Positions 33,734 to 42,703 of a stretch of DNA of 64,000 nucleotides are shown piece after piece. Both the position numbers and the translations under genes were made by a program. Each line of letters opens with the position of its first letter. Position 1 is the first letter of the stretch. This stretch comes from Marivita sp. S6314 (lineage in GTDB: Bacteria > Pseudomonadota > Alphaproteobacteria > Rhodobacterales > Rhodobacteraceae): assembly GCF_023015985.1 (NCBI RefSeq), contig NZ_JALKAO010000004.1, positions 186,001 through 250,000 of the forward strand. The letters are read 5' to 3'. The notes under the pieces are model-generated. The model was not told the origin of the DNA. It searched no databases and worked only from the letters and a program-made list of their open reading frames with translations.

Positions 33734-33842
33734 TCCCCGAGATTGGCACTCTGAACACCAGAACGGCGGATTGGCCGGCGAAACGTTGCGTCAGGCCTGC
33801 GTGGGTTGTAAGGGCAGGGCAGCACAAGACTGGAGACCCGCG

Positions 33843-34775
33843 ATGAGCCGAGCCTTTCTATTCCCCGGACAAGGGGCGCAAACCATTGGCATGGGACGGG
33901 ATCTTGCCGGTGCTTATCCCGCAGCCCGCGCCGTGTTTGAAGAGGTGGACGACGCGCTGAGAGAGAAATTGAGCGATCTGATCTGGAACGGCGATCAGGA
34001 CACGCTGACGCTGACGCACAACGCGCAACCGGCGTTGATGGCCACGTCCATTGCCGCGATGCGTGCATTGGAGGCGGAAGGGATCGCGGTCGGCTCTGCG
34101 GCTTATGTGGCGGGCCATTCGCTGGGTGAGTATTCGGCGCTGACGGCGGCCGGGGCGCTTTCGGTGGCCGATGCGGCGCGTTTGTTGCGCGCCCGGGGCA
34201 CCGCGATGCAGGATGCCGTGCCCGTCGGCGTCGGGGCGATGGCGGCCATTCTTGGATTGTCGCTGGAACAGGTGCGTACCGTTGCGGCGGATGCGGCGCA
34301 GGGCGAGGTCTGCGCGGCGGCGAATGATAATGATCCGGGGCAGGTTGTGGTGTCGGGCCACAAGGCGGCGGTGGAACGTGCGACACTGCTGGCCAAGGAC
34401 GCGGGCGCGAAGCGGGCGGTGATGCTGCCGGTCAGCGCGCCGTTCCATTGCGCCCTGATGGCCCCTGCCGCCGAGGTGATGAAAGACGCGTTGAGCGCGG
34501 TCGAGATCAAGGATCCTGTGGTTCCGGTGGTGGCCAATGTGGTGGCCGAAGCGGTGACCTCAAGCGCGCAGATCCGGAGCCTGCTGGTAGACCAAATCAC
34601 CGGTGCGGTGCGCTGGCGGGAAACGGTATCGTGGATGCGGGCCAACGGCGTGGATGAGTTCTGGGAAATCGGAGCAGGCAAGGCGCTGATTGGCATGGTC
34701 CGCCGGATTGACAGATCCGCGGCAACCCGTGCCATTGGAACGGCCGCAGATGTACAGGCGGCCGTCGCGGGCTAA
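33843..34775 (+). CDS. fabD: Malonyl-CoA:ACP transacylase
   Basis: FabD loads malonyl groups onto acyl carrier protein for fatty acid synthesis. The 310-aa protein starts MSRAFLFPGQGAQTIGMGRD. The catalytic Ser is in VAGHSLGEYSALTAAG, the conserved Arg and His are in LLRARGTAMQDAVP and PVSAPFHCALMAPAAE, and GAMAAILGLSLEQV is the ferredoxin-like subdomain. It starts the fabD-fabG-acpP cluster. A 22-bp perfect palindrome begins at its stop codon. Confidence 0.97.
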   Translation: MSRAFLFPGQGAQTIGMGRDLAGAYPAARAVFEEVDDALREKLSDLIWNGDQDTLTLTHNAQPALMATSIAAMRALEAEGIAVGSAAYVAGHSLGEYSALTAAGALSVADAARLLRARGTAMQDAVPVGVGAMAAILGLSLEQVRTVAADAAQGEVCAAANDNDPGQVVVSGHKAAVERATLLAKDAGAKRAVMLPVSAPFHCALMAPAAEVMKDALSAVEIKDPVVPVVANVVAEAVTSSAQIRSLLVDQITGAVRWRETVSWMRANGVDEFWEIGAGKALIGMVRRIDRSAATRAIGTAADVQAAVAG

Positions 34776-34796
34776 GATTTTTCGTACGAAAAATCT
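34775..34796. repeat. Perfect 22-bp palindrome with TTCGTACGAA core
   Basis: The palindrome begins with the last base of the fabD stop codon. Its arms read AGATTTTTCGT and ACGAAAAATCT. The TTCGTACGAA core is shared with the repeat at 55493-55516 and approximately with 21537-21554. It could act as a terminator or mRNA-stabilising hairpin between fabD and fabG. Confidence 0.7.
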
Positions 34797-34833
34797 CATG
34801 GCACTGCTGAAGAAATGATGAAGAGGGACGTTC

Positions 34834-35571
34834 ATGTTTGATCTAACAGGCAAAACAGCGCTGGTGACCGGCGCATCGGGCGGTATTGGTGGGGCGATCG
34901 CCAAAAGCCTGCACCAGGCTGGCGCAACGGTCGGCCTGTCCGGTACACGCACCGATCCGCTGGAGGCGCTTGCGGCAGAGCTGGGCGCGCGCGCGCACGT
35001 GCTGCCATGTAACCTGGGCGATGCCGAGGCTGTCACGGCCCTGCCGAAGCAGGCGGTCGAGGCGATGGGAAGCCTTGATATTCTGGTCAACAATGCCGGG
35101 ATCACGCGGGACAACCTGTTCATGCGGATGTCGGACGAGGAGTGGCAGTCGGTGATTGACGTGAACCTCACGTCCACTTTCCGGCTGTGCAAGGGCGTGT
35201 TGCGCGGCATGATGAAGGCGCGCTGGGGCCGCATCGTGAACATTTCATCGGTCGTCGGCGCAACCGGGAACCCGGGTCAGGGCAATTACGCCGCTGCCAA
35301 GGCGGGCATGATCGGCATGTCCAAGTCACTGGCCTACGAGGTGGCCAGCCGTGGCATCACCGTCAACGCCGTTGCCCCCGGATTTATCGAAACCGCGATG
35401 ACCGACAAGCTGACCGATGACCAGAAATCGGCGATCCTGACACAGATTCCCTGCGCGCGGATGGGCACCCCCGAAGAGATTGCCGCAGCCGTGCTTTATC
35501 TGTCCAGCCCGGAGGCGGCGTATGTCACGGGAACAACCCTGCACGTCAATGGCGGCATGGCAATGATCTGA
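34834..35571 (+). CDS. fabG: 3-oxoacyl-ACP reductase
   Basis: FabG reduces 3-oxoacyl-ACP with NADPH in each round of fatty acid elongation. The 245-aa SDR enzyme has the nucleotide motif VTGASGGIGGAIAK, NNAGITRDNLFMRM (typical of FabG), the catalytic Ser in IVNISSVVGATGNPGQ and the YxxxK pair in GNYAAAKAGMIGMSK. C-terminal TGTTLHVNGGMAMI is typical. It lies between fabD and acpP, the classical order. Confidence 0.97.
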   Translation: MFDLTGKTALVTGASGGIGGAIAKSLHQAGATVGLSGTRTDPLEALAAELGARAHVLPCNLGDAEAVTALPKQAVEAMGSLDILVNNAGITRDNLFMRMSDEEWQSVIDVNLTSTFRLCKGVLRGMMKARWGRIVNISSVVGATGNPGQGNYAAAKAGMIGMSKSLAYEVASRGITVNAVAPGFIETAMTDKLTDDQKSAILTQIPCARMGTPEEIAAAVLYLSSPEAAYVTGTTLHVNGGMAMI

Positions 35572-35576
35572 TACAA

Positions 35577-35592
35577 AACGCGAAAGCGCGTT
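35577..35592 (+). terminator. Short hairpin after fabG
   Basis: AACGCG-aaag-CGCGTT forms a 6-bp stem with a tetraloop 5 nt after the fabG stop, followed by CTTGC only. It is a weak terminator or attenuator before acpP. Confidence 0.4.
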
Positions 35593-35837
35593 CTTGCAGA
35601 TGCAGAAACGGCGGGTTTTGTTGCGGGAAACTTGCACATGTCTTTGCTGTGAAAGCGTTTGCCATCCGGTTCCCATGTGCTATAGCGGCGCAGGTTTTGG
35701 GCCACGCCTTTGGGGGCGTATGTGGTCTTTCGCGTTCGACCGGGACGCAAACCTGCGCCCAATCGGGCACATCAAATATCCGCCCGGGCGAGGGCTAACC
35801 CGGCCTACAGCGCCGACGAAACTGTGAGGATGAAAAC

Positions 35838-36071
35838 ATGAGCGACGTAGCAGATCGCGTTAAGAAGATTGTTGTCGAGCACCTCGGTGTTGAAGAAGAC
35901 AAAGTTGTGGAAAACGCGTCTTTCATCGACGACCTGGGCGCAGACAGCCTGGACACCGTTGAACTGGTCATGGCGTTCGAAGAAGAGTTCGGCATCGAAA
36001 TCCCGGATGACGCCGCCGAAACCATCCAGACATTCGGCGACGCGGTGAAGTTCATCAACGAAGCTCAGTAA
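35838..36071 (+). CDS. acpP: Acyl carrier protein
   Basis: ACP carries growing acyl chains on a 4'-phosphopantetheine arm. The 77-aa protein is canonical: [20 protein letters not shown], the modified Ser in [21 protein letters not shown], and [17 protein letters not shown] at the end. A 266-nt gap from fabG suggests its own promoter, as expected for so abundant a protein. fabF, often next, is absent here. Confidence 0.98.
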   Translation: MSDVADRVKKIVVEHLGVEEDKVVENASFIDDLGADSLDTVELVMAFEEEFGIEIPDDAAETIQTFGDAVKFINEAQ

Positions 36072-36094
36072 GCAGCCTCCGTTCCGAAATTCTG

Positions 36095-36126
36095 AAAACG
36101 CGCTCCTGTCCGGGGCGCGTTTTTTT
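36095..36126 (+). terminator. Rho-independent terminator of acpP
   Basis: ACGCGC and GCGCGT arms flank an 11-nt loop and are followed by TTTTTTT, 24 nt after the acpP stop. Confidence 0.88.
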
Positions 36127-36330
36127 GTGCTTGCAGACGCGCTCCGACAGGCCGTTTGTTCGGACCGTTCATGATACACCGGGCCTTTGCGCACAGTGTA
36201 AAGAGGTAACTCATATGCGGTTTTTAAGATGTGTTGGCTGCGGTATAATTGCGTAAGACCGTCGCTGCCGCGCATGACCCTGTTTGGTTTGTAAAGCGGT
36301 GTGCGACACAGCCAGGGAGAGGTCGCACGC

Positions 36331-36849
36331 ATGCCCATTTTCAACGGAACGCCATTTGCAGACATCATACCGGGAACCCAGGCGACCTATGCCAACCTGA
36401 ATGACAACACGGCCTTTGCCCAGCAGGTCTATCAGAACGTCCTGGGCCGCGCGTTCGATGCGGATGGGCTGGCCTTCTGGGTGTCTGCTTTGGACACGGG
36501 TGGTGTCAGTAAGCCAGCGTTTATCCTTGAAATGCTCAAAGGGGCCAAGGCACCGCCATCGCCCGGCGCATCACAGGATTTCATCACGCAGCAATTGATT
36601 GATCAGGAATACCTGGCCCTGAAAACCAATGTGGGGGCTGAATTCGCCGTAGAGCGCGGGATGAGCAACGTGGAAAACGCGCGAACCGTGATGAGCATCT
36701 ATGATGGCAGCGCATTCAGCGTGCAAAACGCGGTTTCACAATCCGAAATCTACTTTCAGAACGAACAGTCAGAGCTGAACGGTGCGTTTCTGATCCAACT
36801 GGTGGGCGTCATCCGGTTGACACAGGACGACATCCCGCAAGCGATGTGA
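36331..36849 (+). CDS. Short DUF4214 domain protein
   Basis: The 172-aa protein starts MPIFNGTPFADIIPGTQATY, whose NGT-x-x-AD-x-I-x-GT pattern recalls the first turn of RTX calcium-binding repeats. Residues about 25-75 match DUF4214 (FAQQVYQNVLGRAFDADGLAFWVSALDTGG), a helical unit usually found in large secreted adhesins, proteases and S-layer proteins. A stand-alone copy of this size is unusual. There is no signal peptide; RTX-like proteins are exported by type I systems through C-terminal signals. It lies alone between acpP and mazG. Confidence 0.72.
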   Translation: MPIFNGTPFADIIPGTQATYANLNDNTAFAQQVYQNVLGRAFDADGLAFWVSALDTGGVSKPAFILEMLKGAKAPPSPGASQDFITQQLIDQEYLALKTNVGAEFAVERGMSNVENARTVMSIYDGSAFSVQNAVSQSEIYFQNEQSELNGAFLIQLVGVIRLTQDDIPQAM

Positions 36850-36859
36850 TGGATGACGC

Positions 36860-37663
36860 CTAGGTTTTCTCGGCCGCTTTGGCCGCGTCCCACAGCGCAT
36901 CCATTTCGTCCAATGTGCTGTCTTTGGGGGTCCGCCCATCCTTAGCCAAGGCGGCTTCGATGCGTTCGAACCTGCGTGTAAACTTGGCATTGGCGGCGCG
37001 CAAGGCGGCCTCGGGGTCGATATCCATGTGGCGGGCAAGGTTCGTGACCACGAACAACAGATCGCCGAATTCTTCGAACCGGTCTTCGGGTGTGTCGGCG
37101 TCGCGCACCTCGTGCGCCTCTTCAACGATCTTGTCGAGCACCTGATCGGTGGAGGGCCAGTCAAACCCGACGCGCGCAGCCCGGTTCTGCAGTTTGATCG
37201 CCCGGGTCAGGGCAGGCAGGCCCTTGGCGACCCCGTCGAGCACACCGGTTTCCTGTTTGCCAGCCCGCTCGGCCGCCTTGATCTTTTCCCATTCTTGCAC
37301 CTGCTGTTCGGCGGATTTGTCCCGGCTTTCGTCCCCAAAGACATGCGGGTGCCGCGCCACCATCTTGTCGCTGATCGCGTTGGCCACATCGTCAAAACTG
37401 AACATGCCGGCCTCTTCGGCCATCTGCGTGTGATAGACCGATTGCAACAAAAGATCGCCCAATTCACCTTTCAGCTCGTCCCAGGCCGCGCGCTCAATGG
37501 CGTCGGCGACCTCATACGCCTCTTCAATCGTATAGGGCGCGATGGATGCGAAATCCTGTTCGATGTCCCACGGGCAGCCGGTTTCGGGGTCGCGCAGGCG
37601 GCGCATGATTTCCAGAAGTCGGGGCATGCCGCCTTTCGGGTCATGGATCAGGTCGTCGCTCAT
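36860..37663 (-). CDS. mazG: Nucleoside triphosphate pyrophosphohydrolase MazG
   Basis: MazG hydrolyses NTPs and dNTPs, and in some bacteria limits (p)ppGpp or damaged nucleotides. The 267-aa protein has two MazG repeats: residues 12-110 (RLRDPETGCPWDIEQDFASIAPYTIEEAYEVADAIE, ELGDLLLQSVYHTQMAEE) and about 150-230 (VLDKIVEEAHEVRD, EEFGDLLFVVTNLARHM), each with the ExxE-x12-ExxD metal motif. AAGGA precedes the start MSDDLIHDPKGGMPR. It is divergent from the M20 gene. Confidence 0.96.
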   Translation of the reverse strand: MSDDLIHDPKGGMPRLLEIMRRLRDPETGCPWDIEQDFASIAPYTIEEAYEVADAIERAAWDELKGELGDLLLQSVYHTQMAEEAGMFSFDDVANAISDKMVARHPHVFGDESRDKSAEQQVQEWEKIKAAERAGKQETGVLDGVAKGLPALTRAIKLQNRAARVGFDWPSTDQVLDKIVEEAHEVRDADTPEDRFEEFGDLLFVVTNLARHMDIDPEAALRAANAKFTRRFERIEAALAKDGRTPKDSTLDEMDALWDAAKAAEKT

Positions 37664-37727
37664 TGCGAAGGTTCCTTGTCTGGTGTCTAGTTCGAGGAAT
37701 GCGGCATCAACGGATGGGAGTCCAGAC

Positions 37728-38891
37728 ATGGCCATTATCAACCGGATCGGCGATTTTGCCGAAGACATGAAGACCTGGCGGCGTCATCTGCACATGCATC
37801 CCGAACTGGGGCTGGAGTGCCACCAGACCGCGGCCTTCGTGGTGGACCGGTTGCGCGACTTCGGTGTGGACGAAATCCATGAAGGGTTCGCCAAAACCGG
37901 CATCGTGGCGTTGATCCACGGGCAGGGGGACGGCCCGGTGACCGGTCTGCGCGCCGATATGGATGCGTTGCCGATAACCGAGGAAACGGGCGCGGATCAT
38001 ACCAGTACCGTGCCCGGCAAAATGCACGCCTGCGGCCATGACGGGCACACCACGATGCTGCTGGGTGCCGCGCGATATCTGGCCGAGACGCGAAATTTCA
38101 ACGGAACGGTGGCCCTGATCTTTCAACCGGCCGAGGAAATTCATGGTGGCGGGCGGATCATGGTGGAAGAAGGCATCATGGAGCGCTTTGGCATTCAGGA
38201 AGTCTACGCGCTGCACACCTATCCGTTTGCCGAGGCGGGCCAATTGATGACAACACCCGGACCCCTGATGGCGGCGGTGGACGAGTTTCACATCACGGTC
38301 AAAGGGGTTGGTGGGCACGGGGCCTATCCGGCGCTGTGCAAGGATCCGATGCCCTGCGCCCTGGCCATCGGTCAGGCGTTGCAAACAATCGTGTCGCGCA
38401 ACACCAGCCCGCTTATGCCCTTGGTGGTGTCCCTGACCGTCATCTCGGGCGGGTCGGCGACGAATGTTATTCCCGAATCGGTGTCGCTGTCGGGCACCGT
38501 GCGCAGCTTTGATCCGGACCTTCGGGATATGGTGGAACGGCGCATTGCTGAAATCGCCCATGGTCAGGCGGCAAGCTACGATGTGAGGGCGGACGTGAAT
38601 TACGTGCGCGAATATCCCGCCACGATCAACCACCCGGATCAGGCCGCCTTTGCAGGCAAGGTGGCGCAGGAGATTGTTGGTGCAGACAACACCATCACCG
38701 AACTGTCGCCTGAAATGGGGGCCGAGGACTTTGCCTACATGCTCGAAGCCCGTCCCGGCGCGTACCTCTTTCTGTCCCAGGGGGTGGGACCGTCGGTCCA
38801 TCACCCAGAATTTGATTTCAACGACGACGTCGCCCCGATTGGCGCGTCCTTTTTCGCGCGTTTGATCGAAACGCGGCACGGGAGAGCGTAA
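37728..38891 (+). CDS. M20 family amidohydrolase (hippurate/N-acyl amino acid hydrolase type)
   Basis: The 387-aa enzyme is likely to hydrolyse N-acyl amino acids or related amides. Metal-binding motifs are MHACGHDGHTTMLLGAARYL, FQPAEEIHGGGRIMVEEG and the Glu of SPEMGAEDFAYMLEARPG. The dimerisation domain is about 180-290 (HITVKGVGGHGAYPALCKDP). The start MAINRIGDF in effect reads MAIINRIGDFAEDMKTWRRHL behind GGGAG. It directly abuts an agmatinase-like gene, and the pair forms an operon. Confidence 0.92.
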   Translation: MAIINRIGDFAEDMKTWRRHLHMHPELGLECHQTAAFVVDRLRDFGVDEIHEGFAKTGIVALIHGQGDGPVTGLRADMDALPITEETGADHTSTVPGKMHACGHDGHTTMLLGAARYLAETRNFNGTVALIFQPAEEIHGGGRIMVEEGIMERFGIQEVYALHTYPFAEAGQLMTTPGPLMAAVDEFHITVKGVGGHGAYPALCKDPMPCALAIGQALQTIVSRNTSPLMPLVVSLTVISGGSATNVIPESVSLSGTVRSFDPDLRDMVERRIAEIAHGQAASYDVRADVNYVREYPATINHPDQAAFAGKVAQEIVGADNTITELSPEMGAEDFAYMLEARPGAYLFLSQGVGPSVHHPEFDFNDDVAPIGASFFARLIETRHGRA

Positions 38892-39854
38892 ATGGCCTTG
38901 GAAGACGCAAAAACCCAGATTGACCACGCCTTTACCCGCGATGATCTGAAAGGCTGCAGTTTCGAAAACAGCTTCGGTGGGGCCGCATCCTTCCTGCGGC
39001 GCAAGTACACCAAGGACCTGCGCGGGGTGGACATCGCCATCACCGGGGTGCCGTTCGATCAGGCGGTGACCAACCGCCCCGGAACGCGCCTTGGCCCGCG
39101 GGCGATCCGTGAAGCCTCGGCTTTGCAATCGCCGGATGCGCCCTTCGGTTGGGGCTACAACGTGATGGAGGAATTCGCGATTGCCGATTACGGCGATCTG
39201 GCCTTTGACTATGCCAAAACCTCGGAATTTCCCGAAACACTGAAAGCGCACATTGCCGGAATTCTGGCACAGGACACCGCCACGGTGACGCTGGGAGGCG
39301 ATCATTTCATCACCCTGCCGATCCTTGAGGCCTATGCCGAAAAATACGGCCCGCTGAGCCTGTTGCAGTTCGACGCCCATACCGACACCTGGGCCGATGA
39401 TGACATGGACCGGATCGACCACGGGACGTTCCTGTACAAGGCCGTCAAGCTAGGGCTGGTCGATCCGAGCCGGTCGGTTCAGGTGGGCATCCGTACAGAC
39501 AATCCCGACACGCTGGGCTTCAACATCATCGACGCGCGCGAAATCGCCCGCATCGGTCCCGAGGCCGTGGCCGAACGAATCTGCGAAATCCTCAAGGATT
39601 ATCCCACCTATCTGACCTTCGATATTGATTGCCTTGATCCAGCCTTTGCCCCCGGAACAGGCACGCCGGTCTGGGGCGGCCCGTCCAGTGCCGATATTGC
39701 GGGCATCCTGCGAAATATCGCCGGGATTGAACTTATGGGCGGAGATGTGGTTGAGGTCAGCCCGCCTTTCGATACAACAGGGGCCACGGCGATTGCGGGC
39801 GCGCATGTGGCAACGGAACTTCTGTGCCTCTGGGGCTGGACCCGCCGCGGATAA
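38892..39854 (+). CDS. speB: Agmatinase-type ureohydrolase
   Basis: Ureohydrolases of this group release urea from agmatine or related guanidino compounds using a two-manganese site. The 320-aa protein has VTLGGDHFITLP (first His ligand), LLQFDAHTDTW (Asp, His, Asp) and TFDIDCLDPAFAPGTGTPVWGG (two Asp). The start abuts the M20 gene stop. The substrate could be agmatine, guanidinobutyrate or guanidinopropionate; family resemblance alone does not decide. With the upstream amidohydrolase it may handle acylated or guanidino amines from outside the cell. Confidence 0.88.
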   Translation: MALEDAKTQIDHAFTRDDLKGCSFENSFGGAASFLRRKYTKDLRGVDIAITGVPFDQAVTNRPGTRLGPRAIREASALQSPDAPFGWGYNVMEEFAIADYGDLAFDYAKTSEFPETLKAHIAGILAQDTATVTLGGDHFITLPILEAYAEKYGPLSLLQFDAHTDTWADDDMDRIDHGTFLYKAVKLGLVDPSRSVQVGIRTDNPDTLGFNIIDAREIARIGPEAVAERICEILKDYPTYLTFDIDCLDPAFAPGTGTPVWGGPSSADIAGILRNIAGIELMGGDVVEVSPPFDTTGATAIAGAHVATELLCLWGWTRRG

Positions 39855-39911
39855 CGTATCGTACAGGTGCTGTCGGGCAGGGTGGCCCCTTGAGGCAAGG
39901 AAAAAGGCGTC

Positions 39912-40316
39912 GTGAAAATGATTTTCTGGGCGATACTACTGATTGTGATTGCGGGTCTGGCGTGGATTCGCCTTGCCCCGTCGGACCCGGACGTGTGGCA
40001 TGTCGACCCCAAGGTCACCGCCGATCAGGATCTGGCCGGCGGCGTGCGTCGCCGCATTCCGGCGCAAGAGGGCACCTTTGCCCAGCTCGACCGCATCATT
40101 CTCGCGACCCCGCGCACCGAAGTGCTCGCGGGCAGCGTAGAGGACGGCAAGGTCACCTATATCACCCGTTCCCAATGGATGGGGTTCCCGGACTACACCA
40201 CCGTCATGGCGAATGACGACGTACTGGAACTGCACGCCCGCCTGCGGTTCGGCCAGTCCGACATGGGTGTCAACAAGGCGCGGGTGGATGACTGGTTGGC
40301 GCGTCTGGAGGACTGA
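39912..40316 (+). CDS. DUF1499 domain membrane-anchored protein
   Basis: The 134-aa protein starts MKMIFWAILLIVIAGLAWIR, a single membrane anchor. The remainder matches DUF1499: FAQLDRIILATPRTEVLAGSVEDGKVTYITRSQWMGFPDYTTV and LHARLRFGQSDMGVNKARVDDWLARLE. The domain probably faces the periplasm. Its function is unknown. It follows the ureohydrolase gene by 57 nt and may be cotranscribed. Confidence 0.82.
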   Translation: MKMIFWAILLIVIAGLAWIRLAPSDPDVWHVDPKVTADQDLAGGVRRRIPAQEGTFAQLDRIILATPRTEVLAGSVEDGKVTYITRSQWMGFPDYTTVMANDDVLELHARLRFGQSDMGVNKARVDDWLARLED

Positions 40317-40398
40317 GCCGGAGTCGTGTGTTGGGAGTCGGGAGTGCGGGCCTCTCCCTTCGTTCAAATTCGGCCTGAAAACCTCCGGGCTGCGCGGG

Positions 40399-40815
40399 CT
40401 AGTGTTCCCGATCACACAAAGCGTGGTCGGCCAAGGATGCCAACACGTAGCAATCGCCCGATACGCCGTCTCCGTCGCAGCCTTTCGATATTCGGCTGAG
40501 TTCCTGTTCAAGCGTTTTGAGGCGTTTGATTTTGGCGCGCACGTCTTCAAGTTGGGACCTGGCGATGTTTGTCGCAGCCTCGCAGGAGCGGTCGGGATGC
40601 TCTTGCAATTCGATGAGCGACGAAATCGCATCAATCGAAAACCCAAGATCGCGCGCGTGTCGGATGAAGCTAAGCCGCTCCAGTCCGGCTTTGTCATACC
40701 TGCGTTGGTTGCCGGACGTGCGCTCTGCCTCGGCCAACAAACCCATCTGTTCGTAATACCGGATGGTCGGCACCTTGACCTTTGTGCGCTTCGACAACTC
40801 GCCGATGGAAAACAT
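40399..40815 (-). CDS. MerR family metal-responsive regulator (ZntR/CadR/PbrR type)
   Basis: The 138-aa protein has the MerR helix-turn-helix at residues 1-40 (MFSIGELSKRTKVKVPTIRYYEQMGLL) and a dimerisation helix at about 85-110. Four cysteines are present: Cys78, Cys113, Cys122 and Cys134. The Cys78 plus Cys113-x8-Cys122 arrangement matches the sensing loop of ZntR, CadR and PbrR, which respond to Zn, Cd or Pb, rather than CueR. It is divergent from a cation efflux gene, with a classic 19-bp-spaced MerR promoter between them. Confidence 0.9.
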   Translation of the reverse strand: MFSIGELSKRTKVKVPTIRYYEQMGLLAEAERTSGNQRRYDKAGLERLSFIRHARDLGFSIDAISSLIELQEHPDRSCEAATNIARSQLEDVRAKIKRLKTLEQELSRISKGCDGDGVSGDCYVLASLADHALCDREH

Positions 40816-40826
40816 GAAGAAACCTC

Positions 40827-40857
40827 TTGAACCTCTAGTCGCTAGAGACATTACACT
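40827..40857 (+). promoter_or_regulatory. MerR-type promoter with 19-bp spacer
   Basis: -35 TTGAAC (40827-40832) and -10 TACACT (40852-40857) are separated by 19 bp. The spacer holds the perfect dyad CTCTAG-TCG-CTAGAG. Over-long spacers with a central dyad are the hallmark of promoters that MerR regulators untwist on metal binding. It drives the efflux gene at 40888. Confidence 0.85.
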
Positions 40858-40887
40858 CTGAGCAACAATAGATGAAAGAGGATTCAA

Positions 40888-41523
40888 ATGGCAGGTTGCT
40901 GCGGGCATGACGCCAAGTTTGATGGCGTATCAGACGATTACAAAAGACGGCTCTGGATCGTAATCGCGCTCAACGCGACGATGTTCTTTGTTGAGATGAC
41001 GGCCGGCCATTTGGCCAAGTCCCAGGCCTTGCAGGCCGACGCGCTTGATTTTGCGGGGGATGCACTGACCTATGGCATATCGCTTGCGGTCATTGGGGCC
41101 TCGCTCCGGGCCCGGACCAACGCCGCCTTGTTCAAAGGCATCAGCCTGTTCCTGATGGGCCTGTGGGTGTTCGGATCGACGGTCTACCGCGTTTTCTATG
41201 TTGGTGTCCCCACAGCCGAGATCATGGGGCTTGTCGGCTTTCTTGCCTTGCTCACCAACCTCGCAAGCGTCTTGCTGCTGGTCCGCTACAAGGATGGCGA
41301 TGCTAATGTCCGGTCGGTCTGGTTGTGTTCGCGCAATGACGCCATTGGCAATGTGGCGGTGATGTTTGCCGCCCTTGGTGTATGGGGCACGGCAACGGGC
41401 TGGCCCGACCTGATCGTGGCGACAATTATGGCGGGATTGTTCCTGTCATCGGCCTTTCAGATCGTCCGCCAAGCCCTGGAAGAGCGGCGGGACATGACCG
41501 AACACGGGCCTGCAAAAGTATGA
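40888..41523 (+). CDS. Cation diffusion facilitator-type transporter lacking the C-terminal domain
   Basis: The 211-aa protein has six predicted membrane helices and the CDF fold without the usual cytoplasmic C-terminal domain; it ends about 25 residues after helix 6. The first residues, [13 protein letters not shown], carry a Cys-Cys-Gly-His metal-binding motif. Helix 2 has Asp54-x3-Asp58 ([10 protein letters not shown]) and helix 5 has Cys147-x3-Asp151 ([11 protein letters not shown]), so the canonical helix-5 His is replaced by Cys. The divergent MerR regulator and its promoter point to export of a toxic divalent metal. It overlaps a 46-aa frame by ATGA. Confidence 0.85.
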   Translation: MAGCCGHDAKFDGVSDDYKRRLWIVIALNATMFFVEMTAGHLAKSQALQADALDFAGDALTYGISLAVIGASLRARTNAALFKGISLFLMGLWVFGSTVYRVFYVGVPTAEIMGLVGFLALLTNLASVLLLVRYKDGDANVRSVWLCSRNDAIGNVAVMFAALGVWGTATGWPDLIVATIMAGLFLSSAFQIVRQALEERRDMTEHGPAKV

Positions 41524-41660
41524 TGCAAGTGGTCCTGGGCTTTCTTGGCCTTGTAATCGCGGCAGGCACCTTTGCCGCGATGCACTGGCCCATGCCGACC
41601 GGGCATCCGATCACATCGCTCTTGACCCCTCACCGCGCATCCACCAAACCCGTCTCATGA
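41520..41660 (+). CDS. Small hydrophobic protein, 46 aa, bridging the transporter gene and prfA
   Basis: The frame starts [20 protein letters not shown], an apparent single membrane helix, and ends with a short polar tail. Its start overlaps the transporter stop and its stop overlaps the prfA start, in both cases by ATGA-type junctions (ATGATG and ATGA). This packing is the main evidence that it is translated. No family is recognised. Confidence 0.5.
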   Translation: MMQVVLGFLGLVIAAGTFAAMHWPMPTGHPITSLLTPHRASTKPVS

Positions 41661-42703
41661 TCCCAGAAGACAGACTCCACCAGATCACATCGCGGTTTGA
41701 ATACCTTGAGGCCCAGATGGCCGAAGGGTCCGGCGACATTGCGGCGTTGGGCAAGGAATATGCCGATCTGCGCCCGGTGGTGGACCAGATCAACGAATGG
41801 AAGCAGGTCAGCTCCGATATCAGGGACGCCGAAGCGATGCTCGACGATCCCGAGATGCGCGAACTGGCGCAAGAGGAATTGCCCGCATTGAAAGCGCGTT
41901 TGCCCGAGGTCGAACACGCGTTGCAGCTGGCCCTTCTGCCCCGCGACAAGGCGGATGCGCGTCCGGCGATGCTGGAAATCCGGCCCGGCACGGGGGGCGA
42001 CGAAGCCGCATTGTTCGCGGCCGACTTGCTGCGCATGTACCAGCGCTACTCCGAAGCGCGGGGATGGCGGTTCGAGATCATCGAGGAAACCGCAACCGAG
42101 ATTGGCGGCATCAAGGAAGTCGTGGCCCATATCAAGGGCGACAACGTCTTTGCGCGCCTGAAGTTTGAATCGGGCGTGCACCGCGTCCAACGCGTGCCAG
42201 AGACGGAATCGGGTGGCCGCATCCATACCTCTGCCGCCACCGTCGCCGTGTTGCCCGAGGCCGAGGACGTGGACATCCAGATCAACGCCAATGACCTGCG
42301 GATCGACACGATGCGCAGCTCTGGGGCAGGGGGTCAGCACGTCAACACGACGGATTCGGCGGTACGGATCACCCACCTGCCCACAGGACTGATGGTCACC
42401 AGTTCGGAAAAATCCCAACACCGCAACCGCGAGATCGCAATGCAGGTGCTGCGCGCGCGGCTGTTCGATCTGGAACGGCAGAAGGTCGACGATGAACGCT
42501 CGGCCGATCGCAAAAGCCAGGTGGGGTCGGGGGATCGCTCTGAGCGTATCCGGACGTATAATTTCCCACAGGGCCGGATGACAGACCACCGGATTGGCCT
42601 GACGCTTTACAAGCTTGACGCGGTGATGGGCGGCGATCTGGATGAAATCATCGACGCGCTCACCGCTGACGCGCAGGCCACCATGCTGGCCGAGATGACG
42701 TGA
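41657..42703 (+). CDS. prfA: Peptide chain release factor 1
   Basis: RF1 ends translation at UAA and UAG. The 348-aa protein is full length. The stop-codon recognition loop PxT region lies around [31 protein letters not shown], and the GGQ catalytic loop, methylated by PrmC, is within [15 protein letters not shown]. The N-terminal domain begins [20 protein letters not shown]. It overlaps prmC by GTGA, so the factor and its methylase are coupled. Confidence 0.98.
   Translation: MIPEDRLHQITSRFEYLEAQMAEGSGDIAALGKEYADLRPVVDQINEWKQVSSDIRDAEAMLDDPEMRELAQEELPALKARLPEVEHALQLALLPRDKADARPAMLEIRPGTGGDEAALFAADLLRMYQRYSEARGWRFEIIEETATEIGGIKEVVAHIKGDNVFARLKFESGVHRVQRVPETESGGRIHTSAATVAVLPEAEDVDIQINANDLRIDTMRSSGAGGQHVNTTDSAVRITHLPTGLMVTSSEKSQHRNREIAMQVLRARLFDLERQKVDDERSADRKSQVGSGDRSERIRTYNFPQGRMTDHRIGLTLYKLDAVMGGDLDEIIDALTADAQATMLAEMT

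Noticed and set aside
36158-36170. Possible LexA box GTTC-N5-GTTC
   Set aside because: The spacer is 5 nt, and the downstream gene begins 160 nt away.
40317-40398. tRNA-like T-arm sequence (CGTTCAAATTCGG)
   Set aside because: No matching acceptor or anticodon stems could be found around it.
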